Below are positions 10,115-19,889 of a DNA stretch of 64,000 bases, in pieces. The stretch comes from Anaerobiospirillum sp. NML120448 (GTDB lineage Bacteria; Pseudomonadota; Gammaproteobacteria; Enterobacterales; Succinivibrionaceae). The stretch spans positions 53,447-117,446 of the forward strand of contig NZ_JALKIM010000003.1 of NCBI RefSeq assembly GCF_023050945.1, read 5' to 3'. Position 1 is the stretch's first letter. Each line of letters opens with the position of its first letter. The position numbers were made by a program, and so were the translations under genes. The notes beneath the pieces are model-generated. The model saw only the letters and a list, made by a program, of their open reading frames with translations. It did no database searches and was not told the origin of the DNA.

Positions 10115-12304
10115 ATGCTCGAGCTAATTTCTGAGGATAGATTACGCAAGGTCGGGTTTGGTGCAACCTTATACCCTGACGGATGCTATTTTAGTATTTG
10201 GGCTCCTGATGCCAAAGAAATAGTAATTCACTTATACACTAAGAGTGAAACTAAGCTAGGAGCTTTTACACTACAAAAGAAAAAGGGTGGCGTGTGGTAT
10301 GGCTTTATTAAGGGTGCTAAAGCAGGTGATTGCTATGCTCTTGAGGCCAAAGGAGAAAATGATCCTGCTAAGGGTTATTATTTTAAAGAAGGCCGCTTTT
10401 TAGTAGATCCTTATGCAAAGCAGTTAAACAAGGCTTTTGCTTATGATGAAGATATGTATCTTAATCATAGTGAAGAGTTTATTCCTAAAGCTGTGATCAT
10501 AGGCGCTGAGGAAGACTTTAATTGGGAGGGAGTGCCAAAAGTTTTCCGTGATCGTGCTGATGTGATTTTATATGAAGCACATGTTCGTGGCATGACTATG
10601 CTCAAAGAAGATGTTCCTCCTAATGAGCGTGGTACTTATTTAGGTATGTGTCACCCAAGTGTGATTGCACACTTAAAGCATTTAGGTATTACTACTGTGC
10701 AAATTATGCCAGTAGCTGCCTCTATGTCAGAGCCATTTTTGGTTAAGCGTGGTCTAAAGAATTACTGGGGATATAACCCTGTATGCTTCATGGCTCCAAA
10801 TCCAAGCTATGCCTCTGATCCTGCTAATGCGGTCAATGAGTTTAAGACCATGGTTAAAACTTTCCACAAAAATGGCTTAGCTGTTATTTTGGACGTGGTA
10901 TTTAACCATACTGCTGAGGCTGGTTTAGATGGCCCTGTTCTAAGCTATAAGGGATTGGATGCCCGATCATATTATGCTTTTGAGCTCAATCAAGATGGCT
11001 CCTTAAATTACTTGCAGTTTATTAATGTTACAGGCTGTGGTAACTCATTTAATGCCGATACTTTTATTTCTACCCGTTTAATTATGGATAGTCTTAAGTA
11101 TTGGTTAGATGAAATGCAAGTAGATGGTTTCCGCTTTGATTTGGCGGTTACCCTTTGCCGTGAAAGCCACTCTAATCAGTATTATGCTTTTGATAAAAAC
11201 TGCGGTTTCTTTAAAGCTTGCTTTGCTAACGAAGATACTAATAGTGCGCTCATGATTGCAGAGCCTTGGGATCCTGGTTTAGGAGGCTATCAATTAGGTA
11301 ACTTCCCTCGTGGCTGGTCTGAGCAAAACGATCGCTATCGTGATTGCATGCGTCGCTTCTGGCGAGGTGAAAAGGGCTTGCTAGGTGATGTTGCCACCAG
11401 ACTCTTGGGTTCACGTGATGTCTTCTTAAAGGGACATCGCTCCATTAATGCCTCGGTTAACTATATTACTTATCATGATGGCTTTACCCTTGAGGATTTA
11501 GTTTCTTATAACTACAAGCACAATGAGCTAAATCTTGATAATAATAGTGATGGCTCATCAGAAAACTTCTCTTATAACTGTGGTGCTGAGGGTCACAGCA
11601 AAGATCCAGAGATTATTAAGCGCCGTTGGCAATTAAAGCGTAATTTAATGGCCTCCTTAATTATTTCTCAGGGTATACCTCATATTTTAGGCGGTGACGA
11701 ACTTAGTCGAACTCAGCTGGGTAACAATAATACTTATTGTCAGGACAATGACCTTAACTATTTGCATTGGAATATTTCCATTGAGCAGCAATATTTTAGA
11801 GACTATATTGCTAAACTTATTTCAGTGCTCAAAACTTCTCGTGTGTTATCTGAAATTAATCTTTTTGATGACTTTTTCTATAAGTTTGAGAATGATTATA
11901 TTGCCAAGTGGCGTAAGAGTGACGGCACCTTATTAAAAGATCAAGATTGGCATAGTCCAGATATTAATCACTTAATGCTCTATGTAGGTGATAGAAACTA
12001 CCGTGGAGAGCGTTGGTGTTTGATGTTTAATAATGAAGACAGGGATCTTATGTTCCGCATGCCAAGCATTTTACATGATCGTTATTGGCATGCCTTAATT
12101 GACTCCTCAGAGGAGGATGGTATACCACGTCGTTACTCTAATGAATCAGGCTTAGAGAGCATGTGTGCGGCACATAGTGTTAAGGTCTTACGTATGGATG
12201 TAGTTGAAAGCTCAGCCTTGGCCAGCGATGAAACCATGGATGAACTTATCTCCTCACACATTCTTAATCGTTATGCTCCTGGCAACACTAAGTTCCAATA
12301 TTAA
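10115..12304 (+). CDS. glgX: Glycogen debranching enzyme (isoamylase type)
   Basis: Hydrolyses alpha-1,6 branches of limit dextrins. Seen: an N-terminal CBM48-like region (GATLYPDGCYFSIWAPDA), the barrel motif DVVFNHTAE, nucleophile D342 in GFRFDLAV, acid/base E383 in IAEPWD, D455 in TYHDGFTL, and the GGDELSRTQ segment typical of GlgX. At 729 residues it is longer than E. coli GlgX (657), mostly at the C-terminus. AAGGAG about 6 bases before the ATG supports the start. With GlgB and MalQ it completes branching, debranching and chain redistribution; no phosphorylase gene is nearby. Confidence 0.94.
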   Translation: MLELISEDRLRKVGFGATLYPDGCYFSIWAPDAKEIVIHLYTKSETKLGAFTLQKKKGGVWYGFIKGAKAGDCYALEAKGENDPAKGYYFKEGRFLVDPYAKQLNKAFAYDEDMYLNHSEEFIPKAVIIGAEEDFNWEGVPKVFRDRADVILYEAHVRGMTMLKEDVPPNERGTYLGMCHPSVIAHLKHLGITTVQIMPVAASMSEPFLVKRGLKNYWGYNPVCFMAPNPSYASDPANAVNEFKTMVKTFHKNGLAVILDVVFNHTAEAGLDGPVLSYKGLDARSYYAFELNQDGSLNYLQFINVTGCGNSFNADTFISTRLIMDSLKYWLDEMQVDGFRFDLAVTLCRESHSNQYYAFDKNCGFFKACFANEDTNSALMIAEPWDPGLGGYQLGNFPRGWSEQNDRYRDCMRRFWRGEKGLLGDVATRLLGSRDVFLKGHRSINASVNYITYHDGFTLEDLVSYNYKHNELNLDNNSDGSSENFSYNCGAEGHSKDPEIIKRRWQLKRNLMASLIISQGIPHILGGDELSRTQLGNNNTYCQDNDLNYLHWNISIEQQYFRDYIAKLISVLKTSRVLSEINLFDDFFYKFENDYIAKWRKSDGTLLKDQDWHSPDINHLMLYVGDRNYRGERWCLMFNNEDRDLMFRMPSILHDRYWHALIDSSEEDGIPRRYSNESGLESMCAAHSVKVLRMDVVESSALASDETMDELISSHILNRYAPGNTKFQY

Positions 12305-12325
12305 AGTCAAACTATTGATAGTTAA

Positions 12326-12341
12326 GCTAGCCTAGGCTAGC
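12326..12341. repeat. 16-bp perfect palindrome after glgX
   Basis: GCTAGCCTAGGCTAGC is its own reverse complement, with no loop. It lies just before the glgX terminator and is made of the same GCTAGC word found in other gaps. Confidence 0.8.
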
Positions 12342-12348
12342 AATAATT

Positions 12349-12386
12349 AAAGGCAAGCACTTAATAATGGCTTGCCTTTATGTTTT
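12349..12386 (+). terminator. glgX terminator
   Basis: Perfect 10-bp stem AAAGGCAAGC / GCTTGCCTTT (12349-12358 with 12370-12379), then ATGTTTTTT. Confidence 0.8.
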
Positions 12387-12415
12387 TTAGAATATAAATC
12401 TATATAGCGTATAAT
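12387..12415 (+). promoter_or_regulatory. Candidate hrpA promoter
   Basis: TATAAT at 12410-12415, with a weak -35 (TTAGAA, 12387-12392) 17 bases upstream, about 90 bases before the hrpA start. Confidence 0.4.
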
Positions 12416-12506
12416 AGCGATGTTTTAGCCTTAGAGCTAAGCAATGAATATTTAATAATTTTTACATTGCCGAGAGGCAATAAGCATATTTAGGAAGTCC
12501 TTGGTC

Positions 12507-15500
12507 ATGAGTGATAAAAACTCAAACTCTTTTAGTTCCTTTGCCGATTTAAAAGATTTACAAGTACGCTTACGCCAGCAAGAGGCCGATCAAGCTCAGG
12601 CTAAGGCTGATGCTATTGTAGTTAAAGAGGGCAACGAGCACTTAAATCCTATTAAGCAAAAAGCAGCTCAGCTAGCAAAATTTAGCTCCCAAGCCCAAGT
12701 GCATGGCCAATCTCAGGGCCAGGGCCAAGCTCAGGGCAAAGCCCAGGCTCAAACTCAAACTAAGGCTCAAGGTCGCAGCTCAAATCAGGCCAAGACTCAA
12801 GGACAAGCTGGTAGCAATGTCCGTTATAACAATCGTAATAACGCTCAAAAAACAGGTTTTAAGAATAAAGCTGCTAATGATGAGAAGCTCAATAGCCAAG
12901 AGCGCTTAGAGCATGCTCTCAATCGCTTGCAACGCAAGGCCGACAGCCTCAATCGCCATCACGATAAAGATGTAGCTAAAGAGCAGAAAAACGCCTCTTA
13001 CTCTAATCTTAAGCCAGAGCTTAAGTCTCAGCACGAACCAGAGCAAAAGCAAAAGGCTAAGCACGATAAAGGCGCTAATCACAAGAAGGTTGCTAATAAT
13101 AGCAATAGCAAAAAGGCCCGCCCTGCTAATAAAGGCAAAGCTCCGCTATTACAAGGCAAATACTTTGATGTTGAGCTCTTAAAGGAAGTTAGAGCTAAAC
13201 AAGATGAGGTAAGTTACCAGACTCGTCGTACTCTGTACCGCAAGCTAGGTGAGCTTGATAATGTGATTTTGCAGCTCATGCAAGATCTCTTCACCAGCAA
13301 CGCTAGCGCTAATGCCAGCGCAGGTGCAGGCACCAGTGTAAGCAATGGCGCAAGCGCAGATAGCACCGCCAGCGCAGGCACTAGCGCAAGCGCAGGGGCT
13401 AATGCAGGTGTAGGCACTATGGGCAATGATAGTGCTGCATCTGCGGTCGCATCTGAGACTGCTGCTGCGACTGCGTCGGATGCTGCAACTGCTGAGGCTG
13501 CGGGTATGGCTAGCGCTCAGGGTGAGGCAGGGGCTGATAAGAGTGTTAATAAGAAAGAGCTGCTTGAGTTAGTACTGTCCTCTGGCGAGTATGGTCAGCG
13601 TAAAGAGGAGCTACTTTGCTACTTACAAAGCGAAGTAGAGGCCATGGCTTTACGTGAGAAAAATGTACCTAAGCTTGAGTATCCTGAGTCTTTACCTGTA
13701 AGCCAGCGTAAAGATGAAATTATTAAGGCTATTGCTGAGAACCAAGTAGTAATTATTGCAGGTGAAACTGGCTCTGGTAAAACAACTCAAATTCCTAAGA
13801 TGTGTCTTGAGGCTGGTTTAGGTCGCAAAGGCTTAATTGGTCATACTCAGCCACGTCGTATTGCTGCTCGTGCAGTAGCTTCACGTATTGCCCAAGAGCT
13901 TCATGAGCAGTTAGGTAATAGTGTTTCTTATAAGGTACGTTTTACCGATATTAGCTCGCCTAATGCCTACATTAAGCTTATGACTGACGGTATCTTACTA
14001 TCAGAATTAGTAAGCGATCGTCTCTTGCTTAATTATGATGTCATTATTATTGACGAGGCCCATGAACGCTCTTTAAATATCGACTTTTTATTAGGCTATT
14101 TAAAGAACTTACTAGCCAAGCGTCCAGAGCTTAAGCTCATTATTACTTCCGCTACCATTGATGTAGAGCGTTTTGCTCAGCACTTTAATAATGCTCCTAT
14201 TATTGAGGTCTCAGGTCGTACCTATCCTGTAGAGGTAGTTTATATGCCTCTTATGGAAGACAATAAAGGCGTATATATTGAAGGCCACGATGGTAAGGGC
14301 TATTACGAGCGTGATCATAAGAGCAATAACCATATTATTGAGTCTCGTAATGAGGCTATTGATGAGGTCTTGTCCCAAGGTGGTCCAGGGGCATGGGCCG
14401 ATAATTCCATGGCAAGTTTAAAGGCTGCTGCTCAAGCTTCCATCAATGCTAAAAAGCTCGCAGCTAATGCTGTTATCCCACGTTCTAGCTCTTTGGACGA
14501 CGATAGGGATGTGGCTGATACTTTAGATTTACGCCAAGGTATTTTACAAGCCATTAATTATTTACAAGCTCGAGGACGTGGCGATACTCTAGTATTCTTG
14601 CCTGGTGAACGTGACATTTTAGAAATTGCTCAATTCTTGCGTAAGGCAGGCCTTAAAGATACTGAAATTGTGCCTTTATATGCCCGCTTAGCAACAGCTG
14701 AGCAAAACAAGATCTTTACTGATCATACTGGTGTACGTATTGTGCTGGCTACTAACGTTGCTGAAACTTCATTAACTGTACCTGGTATTCGCTATGTTAT
14801 TGATCCTGGTTTAGCTCGTATTTCACGTTACTCTTCACGTACTAAAGTACAAAGATTACCTATTGAGCCTATTTCTCAAGCTAGTGCTAACCAAAGAAAA
14901 GGCCGTTGCGGTCGTGTTAGTGATGGTATTTGTGTACGCTTATACTCAAAAGAAGATTTTGACAATCGTCCAGAGTTTACCGATCCAGAAATTTTAAGAA
15001 CCAATCTGGCCTCAGTATTACTACAAATGGCCTCATTGCGCTTAGGTAGTATTGAAAACTTCCCATTTATTGATGCACCAGCACCACGTCAGGTAAGTGA
15101 TGGTTTACGTCTATTAGATGAGTTGGGGGCTATTAGTGATAAGCCTTGGTCTAAGGCCTCTAAAGATGATGAATCGCAATTACAGCTTACTAATGTAGGT
15201 CGTATTTTATCAAGATTGCCTTGTGACCCACGTTTAGGACGCATGATGGTTGAGGCCTCCAAGTACCATGCCTTAAGCGAGGTTATTGTTATTGTCTCAG
15301 CTTTAGCTGTAATGGATCCTCGTGAATATCCATTGGATAAAAAAGAGGCTGCTACCCAGTGGCATAAGCGTTTTAATGATGAGAAGTCAGACTTCTTGTC
15401 CATTTTAAAACTCTATGACTATATTAAAGAGTTGCAAAAGACCTTGTCTAACTCAGCTATGCGCCGTCAGTTAAAACAAGAGTTTATCTCTTTCTTACGT

Positions 15501-17720
15501 GTGCGTGAGTGGATGGATGTGCACCGTCAATTAAGAGCCTCAGCCCAGCTTTTGGATATGAACTTTAACCAAGAGAAAGCTGATTATGAGTCTATTCACC
15601 GCTCTTTAATCTCAGGATTGCTTAGCCATATGGGTATGTTAGAGCCTAATGGCAATAATTATATTGGTGCTCGTGGCTCTCGTTTTGTTATTTTCCCTGC
15701 CTCTGCTTTAGCCAAGAAACCGCCAAAATGGATTTGTGCCTCTGAGCTTTCTGAGACTAGTCGCTTATTTGCTCGTACTGTTGCCGCTATTGATCCTATA
15801 TATGCTGAGGCTTGTGCAGGTCATTTAATTAAAAACACCTATAACGAGCCGCACTGGTCTAAGAAAAACGGTGCAGTAATGGCCTATTTGACCAGAAGCA
15901 TTTATGGTTTGCCTATTGTGCAAAAGCGCTTAGTACAATACCAGGATATTGATCCTAAGCTTTGTCGTGAACTTATGATTCGTGATGGCTTTGTAGGGGG
16001 TAATATTCTGTGTAACCATCGCTTCTTTAATCACAATATCTCATTAATTGATGATGTTGAGTATTTAGAAGATAAGGTTAGAAGGCGTGATCTGTTAGTT
16101 GATTCAACCACTTTAGAGCAATTTTACGATGAGCGTATTCCAGCTAATATCTGTAATATGCGTGATTTTGATAAGTGGTGGAAAACTAAGAGCAAGGAAG
16201 ATCCTAATTATCTTGATTTTAGCTATGAGCTTATTGCTAAAGGCGACATCATGGCTATTGAAGATAAGCTCTATCCAGAATTCTGGCATCAGGGTGCTTT
16301 ACGCTATAAGTTAAGCTATGTTTTTGATATTGGCTCTGAGCGTGATGGTGTAACTGTACATATTCCTATTACGGTCTTAAATCAAGTAAAGGCTGAGGAA
16401 TTTTTATGGCAAATTGATGGTTTACGCCAAGAACTGTTTGCTACTTTAATTCGCTCTTTACCAAAGCGCCTACGTCGTAATTTAATTCCAGCTCCTGAGT
16501 ACGCCAAGGCTCTTGATGAAAGCTTAAAGTCTTATACTCAAAGCATTAATCAAAGCGAGACCGTAGCAAATAATAACAATGCTCCTAAGGGTAAAACTAA
16601 GGGTGCTTTAGATAACTTATTTGTGGTAGTTGCTCGTGAGCTTACTCGCATGGGTGGAGAGGTTATCAGTGCTGATGACTTTGATAAGAGCCTGATCCCT
16701 GACTATTTATTTGTTAACTTCTCTATTGAGGGAGTAGACGGCAAAGAAATAGCTTTTGGTAAGGACTTTGCGGCATTATCATCTCGCTTGCAAGGTAAAG
16801 CCCGTGAAGTATTACATCAAGTAGTTAAGAGCCATAAGGTAACAGCTCCAGCTCAATCTTGGGAATATGGCACTATTAAGAAAGAGCAGGTAACTAAGCA
16901 AGGATCATTGCGTATTACCGCCTACCCTGCTTTGACTGATAGAGGCGAGGGTGTGACCTTAGAGCTGTATGATAGTCCAGAGCGTCAGGCCAAGGCTATG
17001 GCTCAAGGTGCTATTAAACTCATTGCTTTAAGTTTAAAGAGCCCAACTAGTTACTTAGAAACTCATTTACCTAATAGAGCCAAGCTCTCTATGTACTATC
17101 AGCCATTAGGATCAATTAAAGAGTTGATTTTTGATCTTATGCTCTGTGCTATTAGTAATATTGTGCAGCGCAATGGTGGTGTACCTTGGGATGAGGAAAA
17201 TTTCTTACGCTTAAAAGAAATTGTCCGTGGTGAGCTTAATGATGAAGCTTTAGCTATTGCTAAGAATATTGAGCAAAGCTTAGTAAAAGCCCATGAGCTT
17301 AAGCGCCTATTAAAGGGTAATATTTCCTTTGATTTAGCACGCTCTTATGCTGATATTTCTGCCCAGCTTGATGGCCTTATCTATAAGGGCTTTATTAGCC
17401 AATGCGGCAATGAGCATTTAAGTGAGTTGCCACGTTATTTACAAGCTGCTATTGAGCGTATTACTCGTCTCAATCGTGATGTGGTACGTGATCAAATGTA
17501 TATGAGAACCTTAGATGGTATTAATGAAGAATATCAAAAGGTGTTACGTAGCTATCACGAAGACCTTATTCCTCCACCATTAAAAGAAGTTAAATGGATG
17601 ATTGAGGAGTTGCGTGTATCATACTTTGCCCAGCACTTAGGCGTAAGTTGCCCTATCTCTGATAAGCGTATTTACGCAGAGCTAGAGCGCATCCAATCTC
17701 AATGGCTGCCCCAAAAATAG
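12507..17720 (+). CDS. hrpA: ATP-dependent RNA helicase HrpA with long low-complexity N-terminus
   Basis: DEAH-box RNA helicase; in E. coli linked to RNA processing and ribosome rescue. Seen: Walker A GETGSGKT (from residue 419), DEAH at 516-519, the SAT motif (ITSATID), QRKGRCGRV motif VI, and a long C-terminal region typical of HrpA. At about 1737 residues it exceeds the usual 1300. Nearly all the excess is the first 400 residues: a Gln/Ala/Gly/Ser stretch (about 50-100), a Lys-rich stretch, and an Ala/Ser/Gly/Thr tract (about 260-345). A further insertion of about 60 residues lies between the two RecA domains. I use the ATG at 12507; an in-frame TTG sits two codons upstream. AGGAA at 12492 is the likely ribosome-binding site. 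Confidence 0.93.
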   Translation: MSDKNSNSFSSFADLKDLQVRLRQQEADQAQAKADAIVVKEGNEHLNPIKQKAAQLAKFSSQAQVHGQSQGQGQAQGKAQAQTQTKAQGRSSNQAKTQGQAGSNVRYNNRNNAQKTGFKNKAANDEKLNSQERLEHALNRLQRKADSLNRHHDKDVAKEQKNASYSNLKPELKSQHEPEQKQKAKHDKGANHKKVANNSNSKKARPANKGKAPLLQGKYFDVELLKEVRAKQDEVSYQTRRTLYRKLGELDNVILQLMQDLFTSNASANASAGAGTSVSNGASADSTASAGTSASAGANAGVGTMGNDSAASAVASETAAATASDAATAEAAGMASAQGEAGADKSVNKKELLELVLSSGEYGQRKEELLCYLQSEVEAMALREKNVPKLEYPESLPVSQRKDEIIKAIAENQVVIIAGETGSGKTTQIPKMCLEAGLGRKGLIGHTQPRRIAARAVASRIAQELHEQLGNSVSYKVRFTDISSPNAYIKLMTDGILLSELVSDRLLLNYDVIIIDEAHERSLNIDFLLGYLKNLLAKRPELKLIITSATIDVERFAQHFNNAPIIEVSGRTYPVEVVYMPLMEDNKGVYIEGHDGKGYYERDHKSNNHIIESRNEAIDEVLSQGGPGAWADNSMASLKAAAQASINAKKLAANAVIPRSSSLDDDRDVADTLDLRQGILQAINYLQARGRGDTLVFLPGERDILEIAQFLRKAGLKDTEIVPLYARLATAEQNKIFTDHTGVRIVLATNVAETSLTVPGIRYVIDPGLARISRYSSRTKVQRLPIEPISQASANQRKGRCGRVSDGICVRLYSKEDFDNRPEFTDPEILRTNLASVLLQMASLRLGSIENFPFIDAPAPRQVSDGLRLLDELGAISDKPWSKASKDDESQLQLTNVGRILSRLPCDPRLGRMMVEASKYHALSEVIVIVSALAVMDPREYPLDKKEAATQWHKRFNDEKSDFLSILKLYDYIKELQKTLSNSAMRRQLKQEFISFLRVREWMDVHRQLRASAQLLDMNFNQEKADYESIHRSLISGLLSHMGMLEPNGNNYIGARGSRFVIFPASALAKKPPKWICASELSETSRLFARTVAAIDPIYAEACAGHLIKNTYNEPHWSKKNGAVMAYLTRSIYGLPIVQKRLVQYQDIDPKLCRELMIRDGFVGGNILCNHRFFNHNISLIDDVEYLEDKVRRRDLLVDSTTLEQFYDERIPANICNMRDFDKWWKTKSKEDPNYLDFSYELIAKGDIMAIEDKLYPEFWHQGALRYKLSYVFDIGSERDGVTVHIPITVLNQVKAEEFLWQIDGLRQELFATLIRSLPKRLRRNLIPAPEYAKALDESLKSYTQSINQSETVANNNNAPKGKTKGALDNLFVVVARELTRMGGEVISADDFDKSLIPDYLFVNFSIEGVDGKEIAFGKDFAALSSRLQGKAREVLHQVVKSHKVTAPAQSWEYGTIKKEQVTKQGSLRITAYPALTDRGEGVTLELYDSPERQAKAMAQGAIKLIALSLKSPTSYLETHLPNRAKLSMYYQPLGSIKELIFDLMLCAISNIVQRNGGVPWDEENFLRLKEIVRGELNDEALAIAKNIEQSLVKAHELKRLLKGNISFDLARSYADISAQLDGLIYKGFISQCGNEHLSELPRYLQAAIERITRLNRDVVRDQMYMRTLDGINEEYQKVLRSYHEDLIPPPLKEVKWMIEELRVSYFAQHLGVSCPISDKRIYAELERIQSQWLPQK

Positions 17721-17855
17721 CAGTGCACGCTGTAGCTTTGTCCTGTCAGGCCAAAGCTAAGCTCCATAGCGCCTTAGCCCTGGCTAAGGCGCTGGGACTG
17801 AGCCCTGGCCATGGCCTAAGCTGAGGCTAGGGTCTGTAGGCTTAGTTTGAAAATT

Positions 17856-17894
17856 AAAAAGAGGATAGAAATTTGTGTTTTCTATCCTCTTTTT
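17856..17894. terminator. Bidirectional terminator between hrpA and the HTH gene
   Basis: A 15-bp stem pairing AAAAGAGGATAGAAA with TTTCTATCCTCTTTT (17857-17871 with 17879-17894, small loop). A/T tracts on both sides let it serve the convergent genes on either side. The gap before it (17740-17830) is rich in GCTAAG/CCTGGC words. Confidence 0.85.
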
Positions 17895-17930
17895 GTATAA
17901 GTAAATAAAGCTAAATTTAAGCTAAGTGGA

Positions 17931-18500
17931 CTATTCTTCCTCATCTTTAGACTTTGGCTTGAGAGTTTTGTCTACCACTTTTTCTATAGCTAGCTTAATA
18001 GGCGGATCTTTAGGATTTAGTTGTTGATCTATAGTATTAGGCGAGCGATTATATGGAAAGTTATCAATATCAATGCCCTTAGTTTTTAAGAAGCGTAAAA
18101 CAGGATGGTAGGGCAGATGTAAATAGTTGGCAATACCTTTGGCATGCCATTGGTTTTCATTAAGATGCTCTGGTATATCTTCTTTTAAGGTCTTTTCAAT
18201 TAAAGCAATATCTTCATCCAACAATATGCTTTTACGTCCAGAACGTTGTTTATCTTTTAGTCCCTCAAAACCACTTTCTTGAAAACGTACAATCCATTTG
18301 CGGACAGTTTTACGATCAACATTTAAATGCTGGCTTACCTTAGAAATAGATTTAAATTTGGTAAATTGAATAAGGATATCGTAACGCTCTTTAGCACGCT
18401 CATCTTTGGTCTTGCGCCAAGCACTAATCACCTTTTCAAAATCAGGATGATTTTGAATTTCAATAGCTTCAATTGACTTATCAGTAGATGATATATTCAT
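17931..18500 (-). CDS. Stand-alone helix-turn-helix protein related to the N-terminus of IS630-type transposases
   Basis: 189 residues. Residues about 45-85 read as a helix-turn-helix (SISKVSQHLNVDRKTVRKW), followed by GFEGLKDKQRSGRK and a second winged-helix-like region (about 95-140) with the W and LPYHPVLRFLK pattern seen in IS630 transposase DNA-binding halves. The DDE catalytic domain is absent, and the frame ends in an acidic/basic tail followed by a terminator, so this looks like a complete short protein, not a cut-off transposase. No terminal inverted repeats were seen around it. Likely role (inference): DNA-binding regulator derived from a transposase. The ATG at 18500 has a weak ribosome-binding site. 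Confidence 0.7.
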   Translation of the reverse strand: MNISSTDKSIEAIEIQNHPDFEKVISAWRKTKDERAKERYDILIQFTKFKSISKVSQHLNVDRKTVRKWIVRFQESGFEGLKDKQRSGRKSILLDEDIALIEKTLKEDIPEHLNENQWHAKGIANYLHLPYHPVLRFLKTKGIDIDNFPYNRSPNTIDQQLNPKDPPIKLAIEKVVDKTLKPKSKDEEE

Positions 18501-19037
18501 ATTGGCTCTAAAACATCCCTAAATAAGACCTATAAAATAGGCACGCTTATACCTGAACTTAGTTAAAAATATCCCTTAACTTACGAAATTTCCCTTGTAA
18601 ATCAGCTTTAAGAGCACAAAGAGCATTTTTGGGTTAAGCGATAAATATCTCTTTTGCAAAAACAACAATCTTGACATATATCGGATTCATGTCAATAAGG
18701 GATAATTTTCAGCAAATTTCAGATTATACTAACTTATACAAGCTGTTAAGCTTGCTAACAGATAGCTCACCTAATGAAAAGAGATAGTGGCTCAAATTAC
18801 ATAGTTAATGCTTTTTTAAAGTCATTTTCTCAAAAATTTTGGTAAAAATGGTAAACAGTTAATGATTATATCTTAATTAAGTTTAATTACTCCATAGCTT
18901 ATTTTTCTTATCATTCATACAAACGAAACATCTTTATACCGTATTTTTCCCAAATTTCATGATAATAAGATGCTTGATTGGTCTTATCTTGATACAGCGC
19001 TCCTCACATCATTTTGAGCAAGGTTTTTACTTAAGAA
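18501..19037. other. Gap upstream of the HTH gene; candidate operator, no supported gene
   Basis: AT-rich. A 32-codon frame at 18689-18787 (+) reads plausibly but lacks a ribosome-binding site. The inverted repeat at 18671-18695 is the only clear signal. Confidence 0.5.
18671..18695. promoter_or_regulatory. Inverted repeat TTGACAT-N11-ATGTCAA
   Basis: Perfect 7-bp arms (18671-18677 and 18689-18695). Each arm contains TTGACA reading inward on its own strand, so it could be a dimer operator or a pair of opposed -35 elements. It lies 170 bases upstream of the HTH gene. Confidence 0.4.
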
Positions 19038-19040
19038 AAT

Positions 19041-19073
19041 AAAAAAGGGGAGACTTTTTAGGTCTCCCCTTTT
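19041..19073 (-). terminator. Terminator of the YebE-like gene
   Basis: Perfect 12-bp stem AAAAGGGGAGAC / GTCTCCCCTTTT with a 7-base loop, followed on the minus strand by T-rich sequence, 28 bases past the stop. Confidence 0.85.
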
Positions 19074-19100
19074 GAGGTTTTGTTTTATTCTTTGTAAATG

Positions 19101-19889
19101 TTAGTAGCCTGACATTTGTCTTCTAAGTTCGTTTGCATCATTATCAAGCTGCTGTTTAGTAAATTCGTTAATATTTAAAGCAGCGGCTAAATCACTTAAA
19201 TAGCGTTGTTCTTGCATATTATCGGCCACAATAGCAGCAGCTGAGAGGCGATAAATATCCATAGCCTGAGATTGATTTTGTACTTTAGCGGCTAAATCAC
19301 GTGGATCAAGAGGCTTATTTAAGAACTCACGAATCATTTGGTTGGTATTGCCACTTAATTGATTAGCAGTCTTCATAATCATTTCTTGCTCTTGAGCATC
19401 GATATGACCATCAGCACGAGCAGCAAAAATCATAGCTTCAATTAAAAGCTTGCCCATATCATTAGAAAGCATTAATTGTTCTTGCTGGGCATTTTGGGCA
19501 TTAAATTCAGCAAAAGGATCGTTGCTGGCACCAGCAGAAGCGCCATAACCACCTTGATTATAGGAGCTTGGGCTTCCATAACTGCTAGAGGCCTGGCCGT
19601 AACCAATGTTTTGCGAGCCGCTTGGTGCTGCAGTGCCATTTTTGTTAGAGCTCCAATTTTGGTACATCTTATAGGCCAAGGCAGCTAAAGCTGCTGAACC
19701 ACCTACTACAGCAACATTTTTGGCAGTCTTTTTAACGCCTTTAGAACCTCCAAAGAGCGCACCTAACACAGCACCAACGCCAGCTGCGCCAGCCATACCG
19801 ACCTTAGGATCAATATTTTTTGGCATGTTAGGCATATTCTTGCTTAGTTTGTTAGCCCCGTCTTTTAGCTTGCTAAATAAGTCGCTCAT
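19101..19889 (-). CDS. YebE/DUF533-type inner-membrane protein with TerB-like domain
   Basis: 262 residues. Order: a short amphipathic N-terminus (SDLFSKLKDGANKL), a Gly/Ala hydrophobic stretch (about 31-75: GMAGAAGVGAVLGALFGG and VAVVGGSAALAALAY), a Gly/Ser/Tyr/Gln-rich linker (about 85-125), and a C-terminal all-helical domain (about 138-262) with the acidic AARADGHIDAQEQE motif of the TerB/DUF533 fold. Family members such as E. coli YebE are membrane-anchored and of unknown function. AGGA lies 8 bases before the ATG. Transcribed alone. Confidence 0.8.
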   Translation of the reverse strand: MSDLFSKLKDGANKLSKNMPNMPKNIDPKVGMAGAAGVGAVLGALFGGSKGVKKTAKNVAVVGGSAALAALAYKMYQNWSSNKNGTAAPSGSQNIGYGQASSSYGSPSSYNQGGYGASAGASNDPFAEFNAQNAQQEQLMLSNDMGKLLIEAMIFAARADGHIDAQEQEMIMKTANQLSGNTNQMIREFLNKPLDPRDLAAKVQNQSQAMDIYRLSAAAIVADNMQEQRYLSDLAAALNINEFTKQQLDNDANELRRQMSGY

